NCBI GenBank assembly: GCA_013099015.1
Contig: CP039998.1
Coordinates: 186,001-250,000 of the forward strand
From: Candidatus Saccharibacteria bacterium oral taxon 488
GTDB lineage: Bacteria; Patescibacteriota; Saccharimonadia; Saccharimonadales; Saccharimonadaceae
Direction: 5' to 3'
DNA length: 64,000 nucleotides
The notes beneath the pieces are model-generated. The model ran no database searches. It was not told where the DNA came from and saw only the letters and a list, made by a program, of their open reading frames with translations. Positions 1 through 9,091 of this stretch are shown here, in pieces. How positions within the stretch are numbered: position 1 is the first letter of the stretch; each line of letters starts with the position of its first letter. A program made the translations under genes and the position numbers.

Positions 1-1
1 T

Positions 2-70
2 GCCGGTCAGATTATCATCCCGTTCAGAGACCGAGCGGATTTTGAGCGGATCCGTGACTTGATTGGCTGA
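2..70 (+). CDS. 3' end of an unidentified gene (partial)
   Basis: The frame from base 2 is open to a TGA at 68-70 and reads as the last 22 residues of a protein ending in ...ERIRDLIG. The first part lies outside the window. The tail is too short to name. It converges with lepB, whose stop lies only about 5 bases further on. Confidence 0.5.
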   Translation, partial: AGQIIIPFRDRADFERIRDLIG

Positions 71-74
71 TTAT

Positions 75-680
75 TTAAAACCCTCTGATCTGTGTGAAGG
101 GGAAAATGCGGGCGATGACCGGCCCAACAATGTCGTATAGCGGAATGTTGCCCATGCAGTTACGCGAGTCACACGAAAAATTACCCTCACGATTATCACC
201 CATCACGAAAACCGTCCCCTCGGACACCTTGGTGTCGACATCGCCGGAGGTGGGTGACTTTGGTTCGTTTTTGTTGACGGTTGTATCGGGATTAAAGCCG
301 TTCGGATGTTCGCTGTTATAAACGGTGACGACGCCGTTTTTGATGGTGACACGTTCACCCGCGAAAGCAATTACCCGTTTGACGATATATTCATCGTGAC
401 CTAGGGTCGGATTGTAATTAGGATTCTTAAAGACAATAATTTGACCGCGCTGGGGGATGTACTGTTTATTTTGCAACTGTTTGATCGTGACTGATAGTCG
501 GTCGACGATCAGGCGGTCGTTAGTGTGCATGGTGTTTTCCATACTCGGCCCCTGCACGCCAAAGCTACGAAAAACAAAGGTATTGATCAAAATCGTTCCG
601 ATGATCACTCCGACCACAAAAATAATCAGCCCCAGACTGTCCCTCAGGCGCGGGTGTCGATCGAGAAAGTGAGCATCCAT
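75..680 (-). CDS. lepB: Signal peptidase I
   Basis: Type I signal peptidase, the membrane serine protease that cleaves signal peptides from Sec-exported proteins. The 201-residue protein has one N-terminal membrane segment (about 16-38), the catalytic serine in GPSM (Ser46), the general-base lysine in YIVKR (Lys101) and the GDNR box near 161. The DSR that usually follows is present within a cysteine-containing insertion. I start at ATG 680 rather than further upstream because a -10 box ends 7 bases before it, as in many genes here. It is divergent from the LCP gene. The substrate supply would come from SecA (36578). Confidence 0.93.
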   Translation of the reverse strand: MDAHFLDRHPRLRDSLGLIIFVVGVIIGTILINTFVFRSFGVQGPSMENTMHTNDRLIVDRLSVTIKQLQNKQYIPQRGQIIVFKNPNYNPTLGHDEYIVKRVIAFAGERVTIKNGVVTVYNSEHPNGFNPDTTVNKNEPKSPTSGDVDTKVSEGTVFVMGDNREGNFSCDSRNCMGNIPLYDIVGPVIARIFPFTQIRGF

Positions 681-687
681 CCGCCTT

Positions 688-693
688 ATTATA
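688..693 (-). promoter_or_regulatory. -10 box of lepB (leaderless)
   Basis: TATAAT on the minus strand with 7 bases to the lepB ATG, so transcription should start at or next to the start codon. There is no TGn extension here. An AAGGCGG sequence between box and ATG could act as a ribosome site only if transcription began further upstream. Confidence 0.65.
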
Positions 694-741
694 CATGGTT
701 TGGCGGCGAAAACCAAAAGCTTGATCGATAGAGAAGTGTGC

Positions 742-747
742 TATAAT
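742..747 (+). promoter_or_regulatory. Extended -10 box of the LCP gene (leaderless)
   Basis: TGC-TATAAT with 8 bases to the GTG start at 756. AAGGAG occupies the interval, so either the message is leaderless or it begins just before a very short leader. Confidence 0.65.
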
Positions 748-755
748 AAGGAGTA

Positions 756-2429
756 GTGAAAATTTCAAATAGGAATTCGGTCGATGGATTTGTACCGCGG
801 AGGGTTCAGCGGTCTCGTTTGGGTGGTGTGTCGCCGGAGCAGGTAGCCGCTCATCCTCGTCGGGCGGAGCAGTCTACCCCGCAGGTACTTGGACAGCAGC
901 CGGTCCAATTGCCGCGCCAGTCACTGTCACAAGCTGATCGGGTGCGCCTCGCGACTTCGTCAACTGCTGATATTGACGAAGATATCAGCGATTCGCTCAA
1001 AGATCTTGACCTCCAAAAGCCCGAAACACCTCGCGAAAAGCGCAAGAAATCGCATAAAAAACGTCGCAAGCTAAAGATTATTATCCTAGTGATCGTAGCG
1101 CTGATAATTCTGGTGGGCGGATTTTTGCTGTACAAGGCGTGGGTCAATGCGGGGCGAGTGTTTGGTAGCGGTAATCTGATTGACTTGTTTCAGAATCAAC
1201 CGCTGAAAATGGATGCACACGGGCGGAGCAATATGCTGATCCTCGGTACGACAGATGATGATCCGGATCATCCGGGTGCGACATTGACTGACTCGATGAT
1301 GGTGCTCAGTATTGATCAGAAGAAACACGACGCCTATATGTTCAGTATTCCGCGCGACCTATATGTGCAATTTGGGCGGGTTTGTAATTCTGGTAGCGCA
1401 GGCAAGATCAATGAGTATTTTGACTGTATTGCCAAGGGTAATGATGAGCAAGCCGAGAGAAAGCGGATGGAGGCCAGTCGCGAGTTTGTTGGCAAGATCT
1501 TTGGTATGGACCTCCAGTATGTGGCGCATGTGAATGCTCAAGTGATCAAGGACGCTGTTAACGCAGTTGGCGGCGTGACGGTAAACGTACAGAGTGATGA
1601 TCCGCGCGGTGTGTTTGACCCAAGTGTTGACTGGATGTGTCGGGAGAAGGGTCTGTCGGCAGAGCAGCGGAAACGACGCTGTCCGACGGGGCACTACATT
1701 CATTTCAAGAATGGGCCAAATGAGATGGACGGTGACAAGGCGTTGTATTTCTCGCGAGCACGTGGTGCGCTGGGCGGTTCGTATGGGCTGGATAAGTCGA
1801 ACTTTGACCGCGAGAAAAACCAACAGTTGGTGCTGATGGCGCTCAAGAACAAGGCGGCCTCGACGGGCACGCTAACTGATCTTGGCAAGGTGACGGCGCT
1901 GATGGACGCCATGGGCAAGAACTTACGCACTAACGTTGACGCCAAGGAAGTTCGTACGGTGATGGATGTTGCCTCCAAGATAAAAGATTCTGATATCCAC
2001 CGCCTCAGCTTTATTGAAAAAAATAATGTCTTGCTCGGTACGAGTAGTGTTGGTGGCGCCAGTGTGGTCGTGCCAACGGCTGGCCAGTTTGATTATTCGC
2101 AAATTCGATCGTTTATCAAGGTGGAAATATACGGTGATGCACTCGCTAAGGAAAAGGCGCGCGTCCTGGTGCTCAATGGCAGTGGCGTGGTCGGAGCCGC
2201 CAAATCCGAAGCTGATCGCCTAAAGGCGGCATCGCTCAACGTGGTGAGCGTCGGCAATTCACCACAGAAAATTACCGAAAAGTATAAGGTTTATCAGCTG
2301 GAGTCAGGCAAGTCTAAGCAGGCTTCTGCCAACAAGATTAAAGAACTGCATGGTGTAACATTAACCGAAGGCAAACCGCCATTCAACCTGCCAGCCGAAG
2401 CTGACTTCGTGGTGATAATCGGGCCGTAA
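756..2429 (+). CDS. LytR-CpsA-Psr (LCP) family cell wall ligase with LytR_C domain
   Basis: LCP proteins transfer undecaprenyl-linked glycopolymers to peptidoglycan on the outer face of the membrane. The 557-residue protein has a long basic cytoplasmic N-terminus (about 1-106, KKR-rich before the membrane), one membrane segment (about 107-126), and an LCP domain from about 160 to 370 with the typical SIPRDLYV stretch and the conserved NFDREKNQQ segment. A LytR_C domain lies near 465-555 (VLVLNGSG). The start is GTG 756, placed by the -10 box and AAGGAG. The cysteines (VCNSG, DCI, MCRE, RRCPTG) inside the LCP domain could form external disulfides. It fits with uppS and uppP elsewhere in the window, which supply the lipid carrier. 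Confidence 0.9.
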   Translation: MKISNRNSVDGFVPRRVQRSRLGGVSPEQVAAHPRRAEQSTPQVLGQQPVQLPRQSLSQADRVRLATSSTADIDEDISDSLKDLDLQKPETPREKRKKSHKKRRKLKIIILVIVALIILVGGFLLYKAWVNAGRVFGSGNLIDLFQNQPLKMDAHGRSNMLILGTTDDDPDHPGATLTDSMMVLSIDQKKHDAYMFSIPRDLYVQFGRVCNSGSAGKINEYFDCIAKGNDEQAERKRMEASREFVGKIFGMDLQYVAHVNAQVIKDAVNAVGGVTVNVQSDDPRGVFDPSVDWMCREKGLSAEQRKRRCPTGHYIHFKNGPNEMDGDKALYFSRARGALGGSYGLDKSNFDREKNQQLVLMALKNKAASTGTLTDLGKVTALMDAMGKNLRTNVDAKEVRTVMDVASKIKDSDIHRLSFIEKNNVLLGTSSVGGASVVVPTAGQFDYSQIRSFIKVEIYGDALAKEKARVLVLNGSGVVGAAKSEADRLKAASLNVVSVGNSPQKITEKYKVYQLESGKSKQASANKIKELHGVTLTEGKPPFNLPAEADFVVIIGP

Positions 2430-2434
2430 TTTGG

Positions 2435-2440
2435 TATAAT
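2435..2440 (+). promoter_or_regulatory. Extended -10 box before the 2450 membrane protein
   Basis: TGG-TATAAT 5 bases after the LCP stop codon, with 9 bases to ATG 2450. It suggests a separate leaderless transcript. A GTG at 2444 is in frame but only 3 bases from the box. Confidence 0.55.
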
Positions 2441-2449
2441 AGGGTGGCA

Positions 2450-3223
2450 ATGGAGTTTCTGAAAAAAACAGCCAGGCGACGGTCGCTTCTCAGTAATATC
2501 GCTTATTACGCGCTCAATCTAGGGATGGTGGCAGTCTTGTTCTGGATGTCGCAGGAAATTCATTATCCGTTGGCGGCGATTGTGTTGGTGCTACTAAGTA
2601 AGTGGCGGACATTGTCGGTGCGCCCTAAGTTCTGGCTAACGAATATTCAAGGAAGTCTGGTTGACGTAGTGGTTGGTCTCGGTGTGGTGGCGCTGATGTA
2701 CGCGCCGCAGGCGACGTTGGAGCTACGAATCGCACTGGCGGTATTTTATGCAGCGTGGCTTGTCGCCATCAAGCCGCTGTCAAAGCGCTGGCAGATGACA
2801 TTGCAGGCGGGCCTCGCGGTGTTTATCGGTACAGCAGCGCTGTTTGCAGTGTCACATGAATGGCCGGCCGCGGTGGTCGTGTTGGGTGCGCTAATTATTG
2901 GCTATGGTACGGCTCGGCATTTTCTATCGACGTTTCGTGAGGAGCAGATCACGGTACTTAGTCTAGCCTGGGGGCTGGTGTTTGCGGAGATTGGCTGGCT
3001 GGCGCATTACTGGACGTTTGGCTATGCGCTGCTTGGGGTAAACGCGCTGCAACTACCACAGGCGACGATTATCTTTATACTGCTGTCATTCGTAGCTGAG
3101 CGTGTTTATACTTCTTGGCATAAGCATAAAACGATCGTTGTTGCTGAAGTTGCTGGCCCAGCTATCTTGGCGTCGGCACTCATCCTGACTATCTTACTAT
3201 TCTTTAACTCGGTGACACTATAA
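2450..3223 (+). CDS. Polytopic membrane protein of unknown function
   Basis: About 257 residues with seven or eight hydrophobic segments separated by short basic loops (KWRTLSVRPK, KPLSKRW, RHFLSTFREE). No catalytic motif or family signature is evident. The start is ATG 2450, chosen because it lies 9 bases after a TATAAT box; GTG 2444 is the alternative. It sits between the LCP ligase and HtrA, which makes an envelope role likely, but this is inference from context only. Confidence 0.75.
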   Translation: MEFLKKTARRRSLLSNIAYYALNLGMVAVLFWMSQEIHYPLAAIVLVLLSKWRTLSVRPKFWLTNIQGSLVDVVVGLGVVALMYAPQATLELRIALAVFYAAWLVAIKPLSKRWQMTLQAGLAVFIGTAALFAVSHEWPAAVVVLGALIIGYGTARHFLSTFREEQITVLSLAWGLVFAEIGWLAHYWTFGYALLGVNALQLPQATIIFILLSFVAERVYTSWHKHKTIVVAEVAGPAILASALILTILLFFNSVTL

Positions 3224-3245
3224 ATTATAAAATTGGAGTAAACCT

Positions 3246-4403
3246 ATGGAGCAAGAAGCGAATCTAACCAACCAGCCAAAACCGAACCGCCGCAAGAAGA
3301 TTGCGCTGATAAGTATATGTATCATTGCGGGCATATGGCTGGCGTTTGGTTCAGCGGCATTTGGGTCGTGGTTAACGCTTCAGTTGACGAAGCAATCTCC
3401 ACAGCCGGTGGCTGATGGCAATCGGGTTATATCACGAGACGAAGCCGATGTTAGCGAGGTGGTGCAGCGTGTTTCTAAAAGCGTAGTCTCAATTGTTACA
3501 ACCAAAAACGGTCGATCCTTTTCGTATAGTGACGTGCAGCAGGGCGCTGGTACAGGCATTATCATTAGTAAGGACGGCTATATTTTGACAAATAAACATG
3601 TTGTCAAGGACGCTGATCGTGTTGAAATTGTGAGCAGTGACGGCACACAATATACTGATGTCAAGTTTGTTGGAGCTGACCCACTCAACGACGTGGCATT
3701 TCTCAAGATTAACGGCGTTAATGATCTGCCAGCGGCCACCCTGGGTGACTCAGGTACCGTTCGTGTCGGTCAGAAAGTGATTGCAATCGGCAACTCATTG
3801 GGTCGTTACCAAAATACCGTGACGATGGGTATTATCTCGGGCAAGGGTCGGCCAGTTCAGGCGTCTACTAGCGAGCGGAGCGGCGAAGCCGAGAGCTTGA
3901 CTGATTTGCTCCAGACCGATGCTGCGATCAATCCGGGTAATTCTGGCGGGCCACTTCTCAATATGTCGGGCCAGGTTATCGGTATCAACACAGCGATCGT
4001 TTCAGATGCACAAAGCGTAGGTTTTGCGATTCCGATCGGTGCTGCCAAGGGGCTAGTCCGCAGCGTGTTGGCATCTGGTAAGATTCAGAAATCGTATATC
4101 GGCGTGCGATATATCGCTATTACGCCTGAAGTGCGTGCCGAGTATAAACTATCCGCCAAAAGCGGCGCCTATGTCGGTGGTTCACGCGACAAATCGGCGG
4201 TCGTCGCTGGCGGGCCGGCAGATAAAGCAGGCATCAAGGACGGCGACGTCATTACCAAGGTAAACGACAAGCTAATCGGCGAGCAGGGCGGCCTCGGCAG
4301 TCTTATTTCTGAGTTCTTGCCGAGCGAGACAGTAGAGCTGACTATCCTGCGCGACGGCAAGGAACAGAAGGTCAAGCTAACGCTTGGTGCTTACAAAGCG
4401 TAG
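3246..4403 (+). CDS. htrA: HtrA/DegP-type serine protease with PDZ domain
   Basis: Membrane-anchored trypsin-like protease for extracytoplasmic quality control. The 385-residue protein has a membrane segment at about 20-42, a protease domain with the triad His118 (TNKHVV), Asp149 (LNDVAF) and Ser233 (GNSGGP), and one C-terminal PDZ domain (about 285-385). This matches the usual DegP/HtrA layout with a single PDZ. A GGAG ribosome site precedes the ATG. The 3' end overlaps that of prmC on the other strand by 27 bases. Confidence 0.94.
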   Translation: MEQEANLTNQPKPNRRKKIALISICIIAGIWLAFGSAAFGSWLTLQLTKQSPQPVADGNRVISRDEADVSEVVQRVSKSVVSIVTTKNGRSFSYSDVQQGAGTGIIISKDGYILTNKHVVKDADRVEIVSSDGTQYTDVKFVGADPLNDVAFLKINGVNDLPAATLGDSGTVRVGQKVIAIGNSLGRYQNTVTMGIISGKGRPVQASTSERSGEAESLTDLLQTDAAINPGNSGGPLLNMSGQVIGINTAIVSDAQSVGFAIPIGAAKGLVRSVLASGKIQKSYIGVRYIAITPEVRAEYKLSAKSGAYVGGSRDKSAVVAGGPADKAGIKDGDVITKVNDKLIGEQGGLGSLISEFLPSETVELTILRDGKEQKVKLTLGAYKA

Positions 4404-5213
4404 GACGATGATAAAGCCGCGCGTCTCTACCTCGTGAAAGCCGTGGTGCCTTGCTTGATGGAGAATTGCCTGGTGCTGTCGCGGGTCGGCCTCTAGAAAG
4501 AGCAGACCGCCCGCTGTTATGTGGCGCGGCGCTTGCTCAATCAGTGTCTCGATCAACCTCAGCCCATTATTCGCTGCGAATAACGCCTCGGCGGGTTCAT
4601 GGCGCAGCTCTGGCGAAGTCTCCCAGGACTGGTCAACATACGGTAAATTAGCAAAGATATAATCCACCGGTTCAATCTGCCCAGAAAGGAGTGACTGTTG
4701 CTGCAGTGTCACTCGTGCATGCAAATTGCTCGCGTTTTTCTCGGCAACTTTTATGGCTCGTGGACTAATGTCAGATAGAATAACCCGCAGGGACGGTCGC
4801 TCTAACGCCGCTGTAATGCCGAGGCAGCCCGAACCAGTACCAACATCAATCAGCGTCTTTGGCGCGATTTCACCGGCTGTCAGCGCCAAGAACAGGGTAA
4901 TCATCTCCTCCGACTCCGGCCGCGGCACCAAGACGGCCGGCGAAACGGTAAATTTCCGTCCGTAAAATTCCTTACAGCCCAAAATATATGCCAGCGGCAC
5001 TCGGTCAAGGCGCAGGCTCAGCCTAGCCTCGGCGATGTCAACCCGTCGCGGATCAATCTCCTCATCCAGGTGTGCGTGAAGGTGCGTCCGGTTTTTCCGT
5101 AAAGTGTTAGCTAATATCAGCTCGGCGTCCAACCGCGCCGATGTGATGCCGATAGCTTTTAACTGTCTGGCGGCATTCTTTAGCCAGGATGATATTGTTG
5201 ACTTTCCTTGCAT
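4377..5213 (-). CDS. prmC: Release factor glutamine methyltransferase
   Basis: PrmC (HemK) methylates the glutamine of the GGQ motif in RF1 and RF2, both of which are encoded in this window. The 278-residue protein has the N-terminal helical substrate domain and a Rossmann methyltransferase domain with DVGTGSG (123-129). The catalytic motif, NPPY in most PrmC proteins, reads NLPY here (189-192), which keeps the Asn and the Pro-Tyr pair. Minus-strand TACAAT lies 10 bases before the ATG, so the transcript may be leaderless. It runs into the htrA 3' end. Confidence 0.92.
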   Translation of the reverse strand: MQGKSTISSWLKNAARQLKAIGITSARLDAELILANTLRKNRTHLHAHLDEEIDPRRVDIAEARLSLRLDRVPLAYILGCKEFYGRKFTVSPAVLVPRPESEEMITLFLALTAGEIAPKTLIDVGTGSGCLGITAALERPSLRVILSDISPRAIKVAEKNASNLHARVTLQQQSLLSGQIEPVDYIFANLPYVDQSWETSPELRHEPAEALFAANNGLRLIETLIEQAPRHITAGGLLFLEADPRQHQAILHQARHHGFHEVETRGFIIVLRFVSTKR

Positions 5214-5293
5214 TATATGCTAAATTGTACACCATTGAAGAGGAATTTCATAGCTAGCGTGGTTATTAGAGAGTACGGAAAGGATTGAGATAT

Positions 5294-6394
5294 ATGAGTA
5301 AGCGTGTGAACAAATTGGGAGTAGATTTTCCTTCTTGTGAAGGCTTGGTGAGTATTGACCACGATTTTCCAACGATCCAGTTTGATCACAAGTTGGTTGC
5401 CGGGCTGATACCTGGTGAAGTTGTTGACGTTTCTGAAGAAAGCCTAAAAAAATATCTCAGGTATGCTGAAATACCGGAAGATCACTGGGGCGATTTATCG
5501 CTGACTGTCACTGGTGCGAAAAATTCCTTATACTTGAAGAGCAAGGAGCTAGGACATGTGGAAAACGATGATGGTGGTAAGAAATTCAATATGGTCGTAG
5601 GGATCGACTATTGCTGCAATTCTGATACTACGTTACAGAATGAATTGTGTTACGTTAAGGATAGAATAGACGGAAGACTTGACCTACACAAGAAAAATTC
5701 ATTGTACGGGCTGGGGGGTTTAGTTTCCAGAGAAAGATTCTGTAAGCAGGCTATTATAGCTCATGCTTTGGGTGCTCTTGCGTATGCATGTGGTATGCAC
5801 TTTAATATTGAAGAAGTAAAAGAAGGTGTAATTTATACTTTGGCTACAGCTGATACTTTGGCTGCAGCGTCCTTAGGGGCCTATCTAAAGGGGTATCGCC
5901 ATGATCCAGAAGAAGAGTGTGTCCGTGGGGTGGCAGAAGAGGATGGGTGGTCGCATCATGTATTTAATAGGCGTATAGACGCTACGTCTACGAGTGAGTC
6001 GTCAGTATCATTATTTTTATCTCACCCCTGGACCTCGGTGCAAATAGTGAAAGATAATAATAGAGTAGATGCGATGAAGCAAGCAGCTAATCAGCTGGGG
6101 CTGTCATGTTATGAGACGATAGACCCAGATGAGATTAAACTACTTATTAATAAACAAGCTAAGAGGGAGTATTTTCAAGATCGACATTTGCAAAAAATCG
6201 GGTTAATTCGCAGAAAAGAAGGGTCAAAGAGGTTGACAACTAGAAGAATCACCGATATCCTGATGAAAGATGTGGACGTAGCTCTTCAAGGTGGTGGTGC
6301 AGTTGTCGCCGTGGTACCCGACTCCATACGTAGTATTGGGCTGGGAGAGTTTCATAAACGATATGATGACATCAAGCGCGGTTTTGCAGAATAG
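5294..6394 (+). CDS. Orphan protein of unknown function
   Basis: A 366-residue soluble protein with no signal peptide, membrane segment or recognisable motif. It is cysteine-containing (for example YCCN), mostly acidic, and ends in a basic region followed by an Ala/Val-rich stretch. The start ATG 5294 has GGAAAGGA about 10 bases upstream; a TTG nine bases earlier is in frame. Base composition appears lower in G+C than in its conserved neighbours prmC and prfA. It stands alone, convergent with prfA. I could not assign a function. Confidence 0.75.
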   Translation: MSKRVNKLGVDFPSCEGLVSIDHDFPTIQFDHKLVAGLIPGEVVDVSEESLKKYLRYAEIPEDHWGDLSLTVTGAKNSLYLKSKELGHVENDDGGKKFNMVVGIDYCCNSDTTLQNELCYVKDRIDGRLDLHKKNSLYGLGGLVSRERFCKQAIIAHALGALAYACGMHFNIEEVKEGVIYTLATADTLAAASLGAYLKGYRHDPEEECVRGVAEEDGWSHHVFNRRIDATSTSESSVSLFLSHPWTSVQIVKDNNRVDAMKQAANQLGLSCYETIDPDEIKLLINKQAKREYFQDRHLQKIGLIRRKEGSKRLTTRRITDILMKDVDVALQGGGAVVAVVPDSIRSIGLGEFHKRYDDIKRGFAE

Positions 6395-6403
6395 GGTTTC
6401 TTA

Positions 6404-7474
6404 TTAAACTTCCGCATTCTTCGCCTTCAACTCCCGCTCATACCGCTGCAATTGCTCAATCAAATCGTCAATATCCCCGTTCATTGCCGCGGGGATATTG
6501 CTGCGGCTGTAGTGAATGCGGTGGTCGGTGATGCGGTCTTGCGGGAAGTTATAGGTGCGGATTTTTTCAGAGCGGTCGCCAGTGCCGACTAGCGAACGCC
6601 GTTCAGCGCTTAATTTGGCGTTTTCTTCGTCAATTTTCATCTGCAGCAGCCGCGAACGCAGCACACTCATGGCTTTTTCGCGGTTCTTGATCTGCGACTT
6701 CTCGTCTTGGTTGGTAACTATGATGCCAGTTGGCAGGTGAGTAATGCGTACCGCCGAGTCGGTGGTGTTGACGCTCTGGCCGCCATGGCCGCTGGAGCGG
6801 TAAATATCTACGCGCAGGTCGTTCGGGTTGATTTCAACATCAGTTTCTTCGGCTTCGGGTAAGACGGCGACAGTGGCGGTGCTGGTATGAATACGGCCTT
6901 GACTTTCAGTGACTGGGACGCGTTGGACGCGGTGGACGCCGCCTTCAAATTTCAATTTGGCATATGGCGCGTCGCCCTTGACCATGAAAATGACTTCTTT
7001 GTACCCGCTGGAATCGTTAGCGGACTCGCTGATAAGCTCGGTTTTATAGCCATTGGTTTCGCACCAGCGTAGATACATGCGGTACAGCTCCGCCGCAAAT
7101 AATGAGGCTTCGTCGCCGCCAGCGCCAGCGCGAATCTCGATGATGATGTTTTTCTCATCGTTTGGGTCTTTTGGTGTCAGCAGGATGAATAATTCTTCTT
7201 CCAGCTCTGCCAGACGCGCTTCAGTCTCAGTGATTTCAGCTTTCGCTAATTCTGCCAATTCGCCACCATCATTCGCTAATTCTTTGGCGTCACGTAGATT
7301 TTGCTCTAACGTTGCTCGCTCTTCGCCCTTGGCAATAAGCGTCTCCAGTTCTGAGAACCGCTTATTTTTACTTGTGAAATCCGGCGAGCCATACGCGTCG
7401 GGACGCGCCAAAAAATCACCCAGCGCTGCCCGCTCCGCCTTCAACGCCTCGAGGTCGAGAGAGATTTTTGTCAT
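6404..7474 (-). CDS. prfA: Peptide chain release factor 1
   Basis: RF1 ends translation at UAA and UAG. The 356-residue protein has an N-terminal coiled-coil domain, the GGQ loop ([10 protein letters not shown]) that triggers peptidyl-tRNA hydrolysis, and the codon-recognition region with VPVTESQGR. The open frame continues 60 codons upstream, but the family N-terminus and a TATAAT box 7 bases away place the start at ATG 7474. It is a PrmC substrate. Confidence 0.95.
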   Translation of the reverse strand: MTKISLDLEALKAERAALGDFLARPDAYGSPDFTSKNKRFSELETLIAKGEERATLEQNLRDAKELANDGGELAELAKAEITETEARLAELEEELFILLTPKDPNDEKNIIIEIRAGAGGDEASLFAAELYRMYLRWCETNGYKTELISESANDSSGYKEVIFMVKGDAPYAKLKFEGGVHRVQRVPVTESQGRIHTSTATVAVLPEAEETDVEINPNDLRVDIYRSSGHGGQSVNTTDSAVRITHLPTGIIVTNQDEKSQIKNREKAMSVLRSRLLQMKIDEENAKLSAERRSLVGTGDRSEKIRTYNFPQDRITDHRIHYSRSNIPAAMNGDIDDLIEQLQRYERELKAKNAEV

Positions 7475-7481
7475 ATGGATT

Positions 7482-7487
7482 ATTATA
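7482..7487 (-). promoter_or_regulatory. Extended -10 box of prfA (leaderless)
   Basis: TGC-TATAAT on the minus strand with 7 bases to ATG 7474. It also decides between this start and an upstream extension of the frame. Confidence 0.7.
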
Positions 7488-7545
7488 GCATATTGGTGGG
7501 GGGTGGCGGGCTTACTAGTAAAATACCGATAGTATGATAAAATAC

Positions 7546-7574
7546 TTGACAAATAAAGAAAAATAGAGTAATAT
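7546..7574 (+). promoter_or_regulatory. Consensus -35/-10 promoter of the 7630 gene
   Basis: TTGACA (7546-7551), 17 bases, TAATAT (7569-7574). It gives a leader of about 48 bases carrying AAGGA before ATG 7630. The -35 region closely matches that of the 9092 gene. Confidence 0.7.
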
Positions 7575-7629
7575 GTAGACCATTGGTACATCACGTATTG
7601 CAGTAGCAAAGATAAGGAAAATAAAAAGT

Positions 7630-8406
7630 ATGGGCAAATTATTACGAGCAACACGACGTATGGTCAATGAAACCTTCGGGACAAACTTTGGGCGGGTTCA
7701 TGATGTAGATACAGCCTGGGGAGAGGCACTAAAAGAAAATGCAGAACATACACGCCAGCAAGAAGAAAGGAAGTTGGCGAGGGTGGCCCTTCAGGGGCCG
7801 CGTATAGCAGAACTGAAAGATGGCTCAGGCCTCCCAGAGACAAAGGTGGGGTCCCCTGAATTTGTCGCTAAGATGTTTACAAATGCCAGTGAGTATATGT
7901 CGGGAAGGGACAAAGGCGACAAGTCGACAGAGCAATGGCTACCAGCTATGTACGACCTTCCGTCTCTAGATCAAAATGTGAAGGTAGAGCAAGTTTCGTG
8001 CTACGGTGATTTTATTGCGACGAAGCAAGAGGATGGCGGGCAAATTATTGGCATGGTTGAGACACGTGATGTTGGAGGTACTGATTCCGACCCTAGGCGT
8101 GTTCGTGTGTCAACCTCTTATGATCCTAGAACGGGTGTGATCAAGGAAGTGCGCCTTACGAATCACTTACAAAGGGAGAAGAGCGGCCGCGAGTATACTG
8201 GTGACCATGTGGTTACAAAAACTGATGGTGAAATATGGTGGTTTTCTCCAGATGGTACTGCTGAACATGTTGCTACTGATGAAAATGGAGTGCGGAAACC
8301 GGGTACTCTATATCGAGAGGATGTAGGGGAGTTTGCTCATTTATTGAGACTTGAGCACATGATGGAGCACTTTGACCGTAAACTAGAAAAATCTAGAAAG
8401 AGTTAG
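7630..8406 (+). CDS. Orphan protein of unknown function
   Basis: A 258-residue soluble protein with a basic N-terminus (RATRRMV), an acidic helical stretch around 30-60, and a C-terminal half rich in beta-type segments ([15 protein letters not shown]). No known domain was recognised. It has its own -35/-10 promoter and a strong terminator downstream, so it is a one-gene unit. The same promoter style drives the unrelated orphan at 9092, which suggests shared control. Confidence 0.75.
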   Translation: MGKLLRATRRMVNETFGTNFGRVHDVDTAWGEALKENAEHTRQQEERKLARVALQGPRIAELKDGSGLPETKVGSPEFVAKMFTNASEYMSGRDKGDKSTEQWLPAMYDLPSLDQNVKVEQVSCYGDFIATKQEDGGQIIGMVETRDVGGTDSDPRRVRVSTSYDPRTGVIKEVRLTNHLQREKSGREYTGDHVVTKTDGEIWWFSPDGTAEHVATDENGVRKPGTLYREDVGEFAHLLRLEHMMEHFDRKLEKSRKS

Positions 8407-8433
8407 TACAGCATAACTTAAATTCAATCTAAT

Positions 8434-8465
8434 GTAATAAGCTCCGCTTTGGCGGAGCTTATTAC
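8434..8465. terminator. Bidirectional terminator hairpin
   Basis: A perfect 14-base stem (8434-8447 with 8452-8465) around a TTTG loop, lying between the 7630 gene and the convergent rpmE. Pairing T/A runs at both ends let it serve both strands. Confidence 0.8.
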
Positions 8466-8494
8466 GCGATATCAAAAGTATTAATGAGTTAGGG

Positions 8495-8884
8495 CTATTT
8501 CTTAACCTTCTTAGTTTTTACTTTAGACGTCGTTGCTTTCTTCTTCGTGTCGTCTGTTGCGTCATCATCTGCTACCTTGGCGGCTTTTTTGGCGGCAGCC
8601 TTCTTGGCTTTGTTTGCTAGGGCTGTCTTGCGAGCCTCGGCGGCTGCTTGGCGCGCCTTGAACCGGTCAACACGACCTTCGGTATCGATGATCTTTTCTT
8701 CGCCGGTGAAGAATGGGTGCGAGGCGCTAGAGATGTGCACCTTGACGAGTGGATAAGTTTTGCCATCTTCCCAAACGATGGTATCCGTAGTTTGCGCTGT
8801 TGACTGTGTCAAGAACGCGAAGCCCGCTTGATCGTCGCTAAATACGACCGGGCGATAGTTCTGTGGGTGAATACTGCTTTTCAT
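8495..8884 (-). CDS. rpmE: Ribosomal protein L31, type B, with extended basic tail
   Basis: Residues 1 to about 75 match bacterial L31 of the zinc-free type ([40 protein letters not shown]). The family is usually 70-90 residues; here an Ala/Lys-rich tail with an acidic patch (ADDDATDD) extends it to 129. Such a tail is likely disordered and could contact rRNA. A minus-strand TGC-TAAAAT box lies 9 bases before the ATG, with AAGG in between. Confidence 0.93.
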   Translation of the reverse strand: MKSSIHPQNYRPVVFSDDQAGFAFLTQSTAQTTDTIVWEDGKTYPLVKVHISSASHPFFTGEEKIIDTEGRVDRFKARQAAAEARKTALANKAKKAAAKKAAKVADDDATDDTKKKATTSKVKTKKVKK

Positions 8885-8893
8885 AACCTTGGT

Positions 8894-8899
8894 ATTTTA
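8894..8899 (-). promoter_or_regulatory. Extended -10 box of rpmE
   Basis: TGC-TAAAAT on the minus strand, 9 bases from the rpmE ATG; leaderless or nearly so. Confidence 0.5.
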
Positions 8900-9025
8900 G
8901 CAAAAAAGCACGGGTATTGCAAATACTGCCGTCAGCGTAGTCGCATGATGGAGCTGCCCCCCGCTGTTTGGTAAGGGCTGTTCAACAATTATGCTTGTAA
9001 ATTATTAAAAAATATTGTTATGTAC

Positions 9026-9054
9026 TTGACAAATCAAGAGAGAGAGAGTATAGT
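9026..9054 (+). promoter_or_regulatory. Consensus -35/-10 promoter of the 9092 gene
   Basis: TTGACA (9026-9031), 17 bases, TATAGT (9049-9054). The stretch around the -35 box, TACTTGACAAATCAAGA, differs by one base from the same region before the 7630 gene. Confidence 0.7.
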
Positions 9055-9091
9055 TGACTCCGATATCTAAGAAACCAAGGAGTTATACGAC

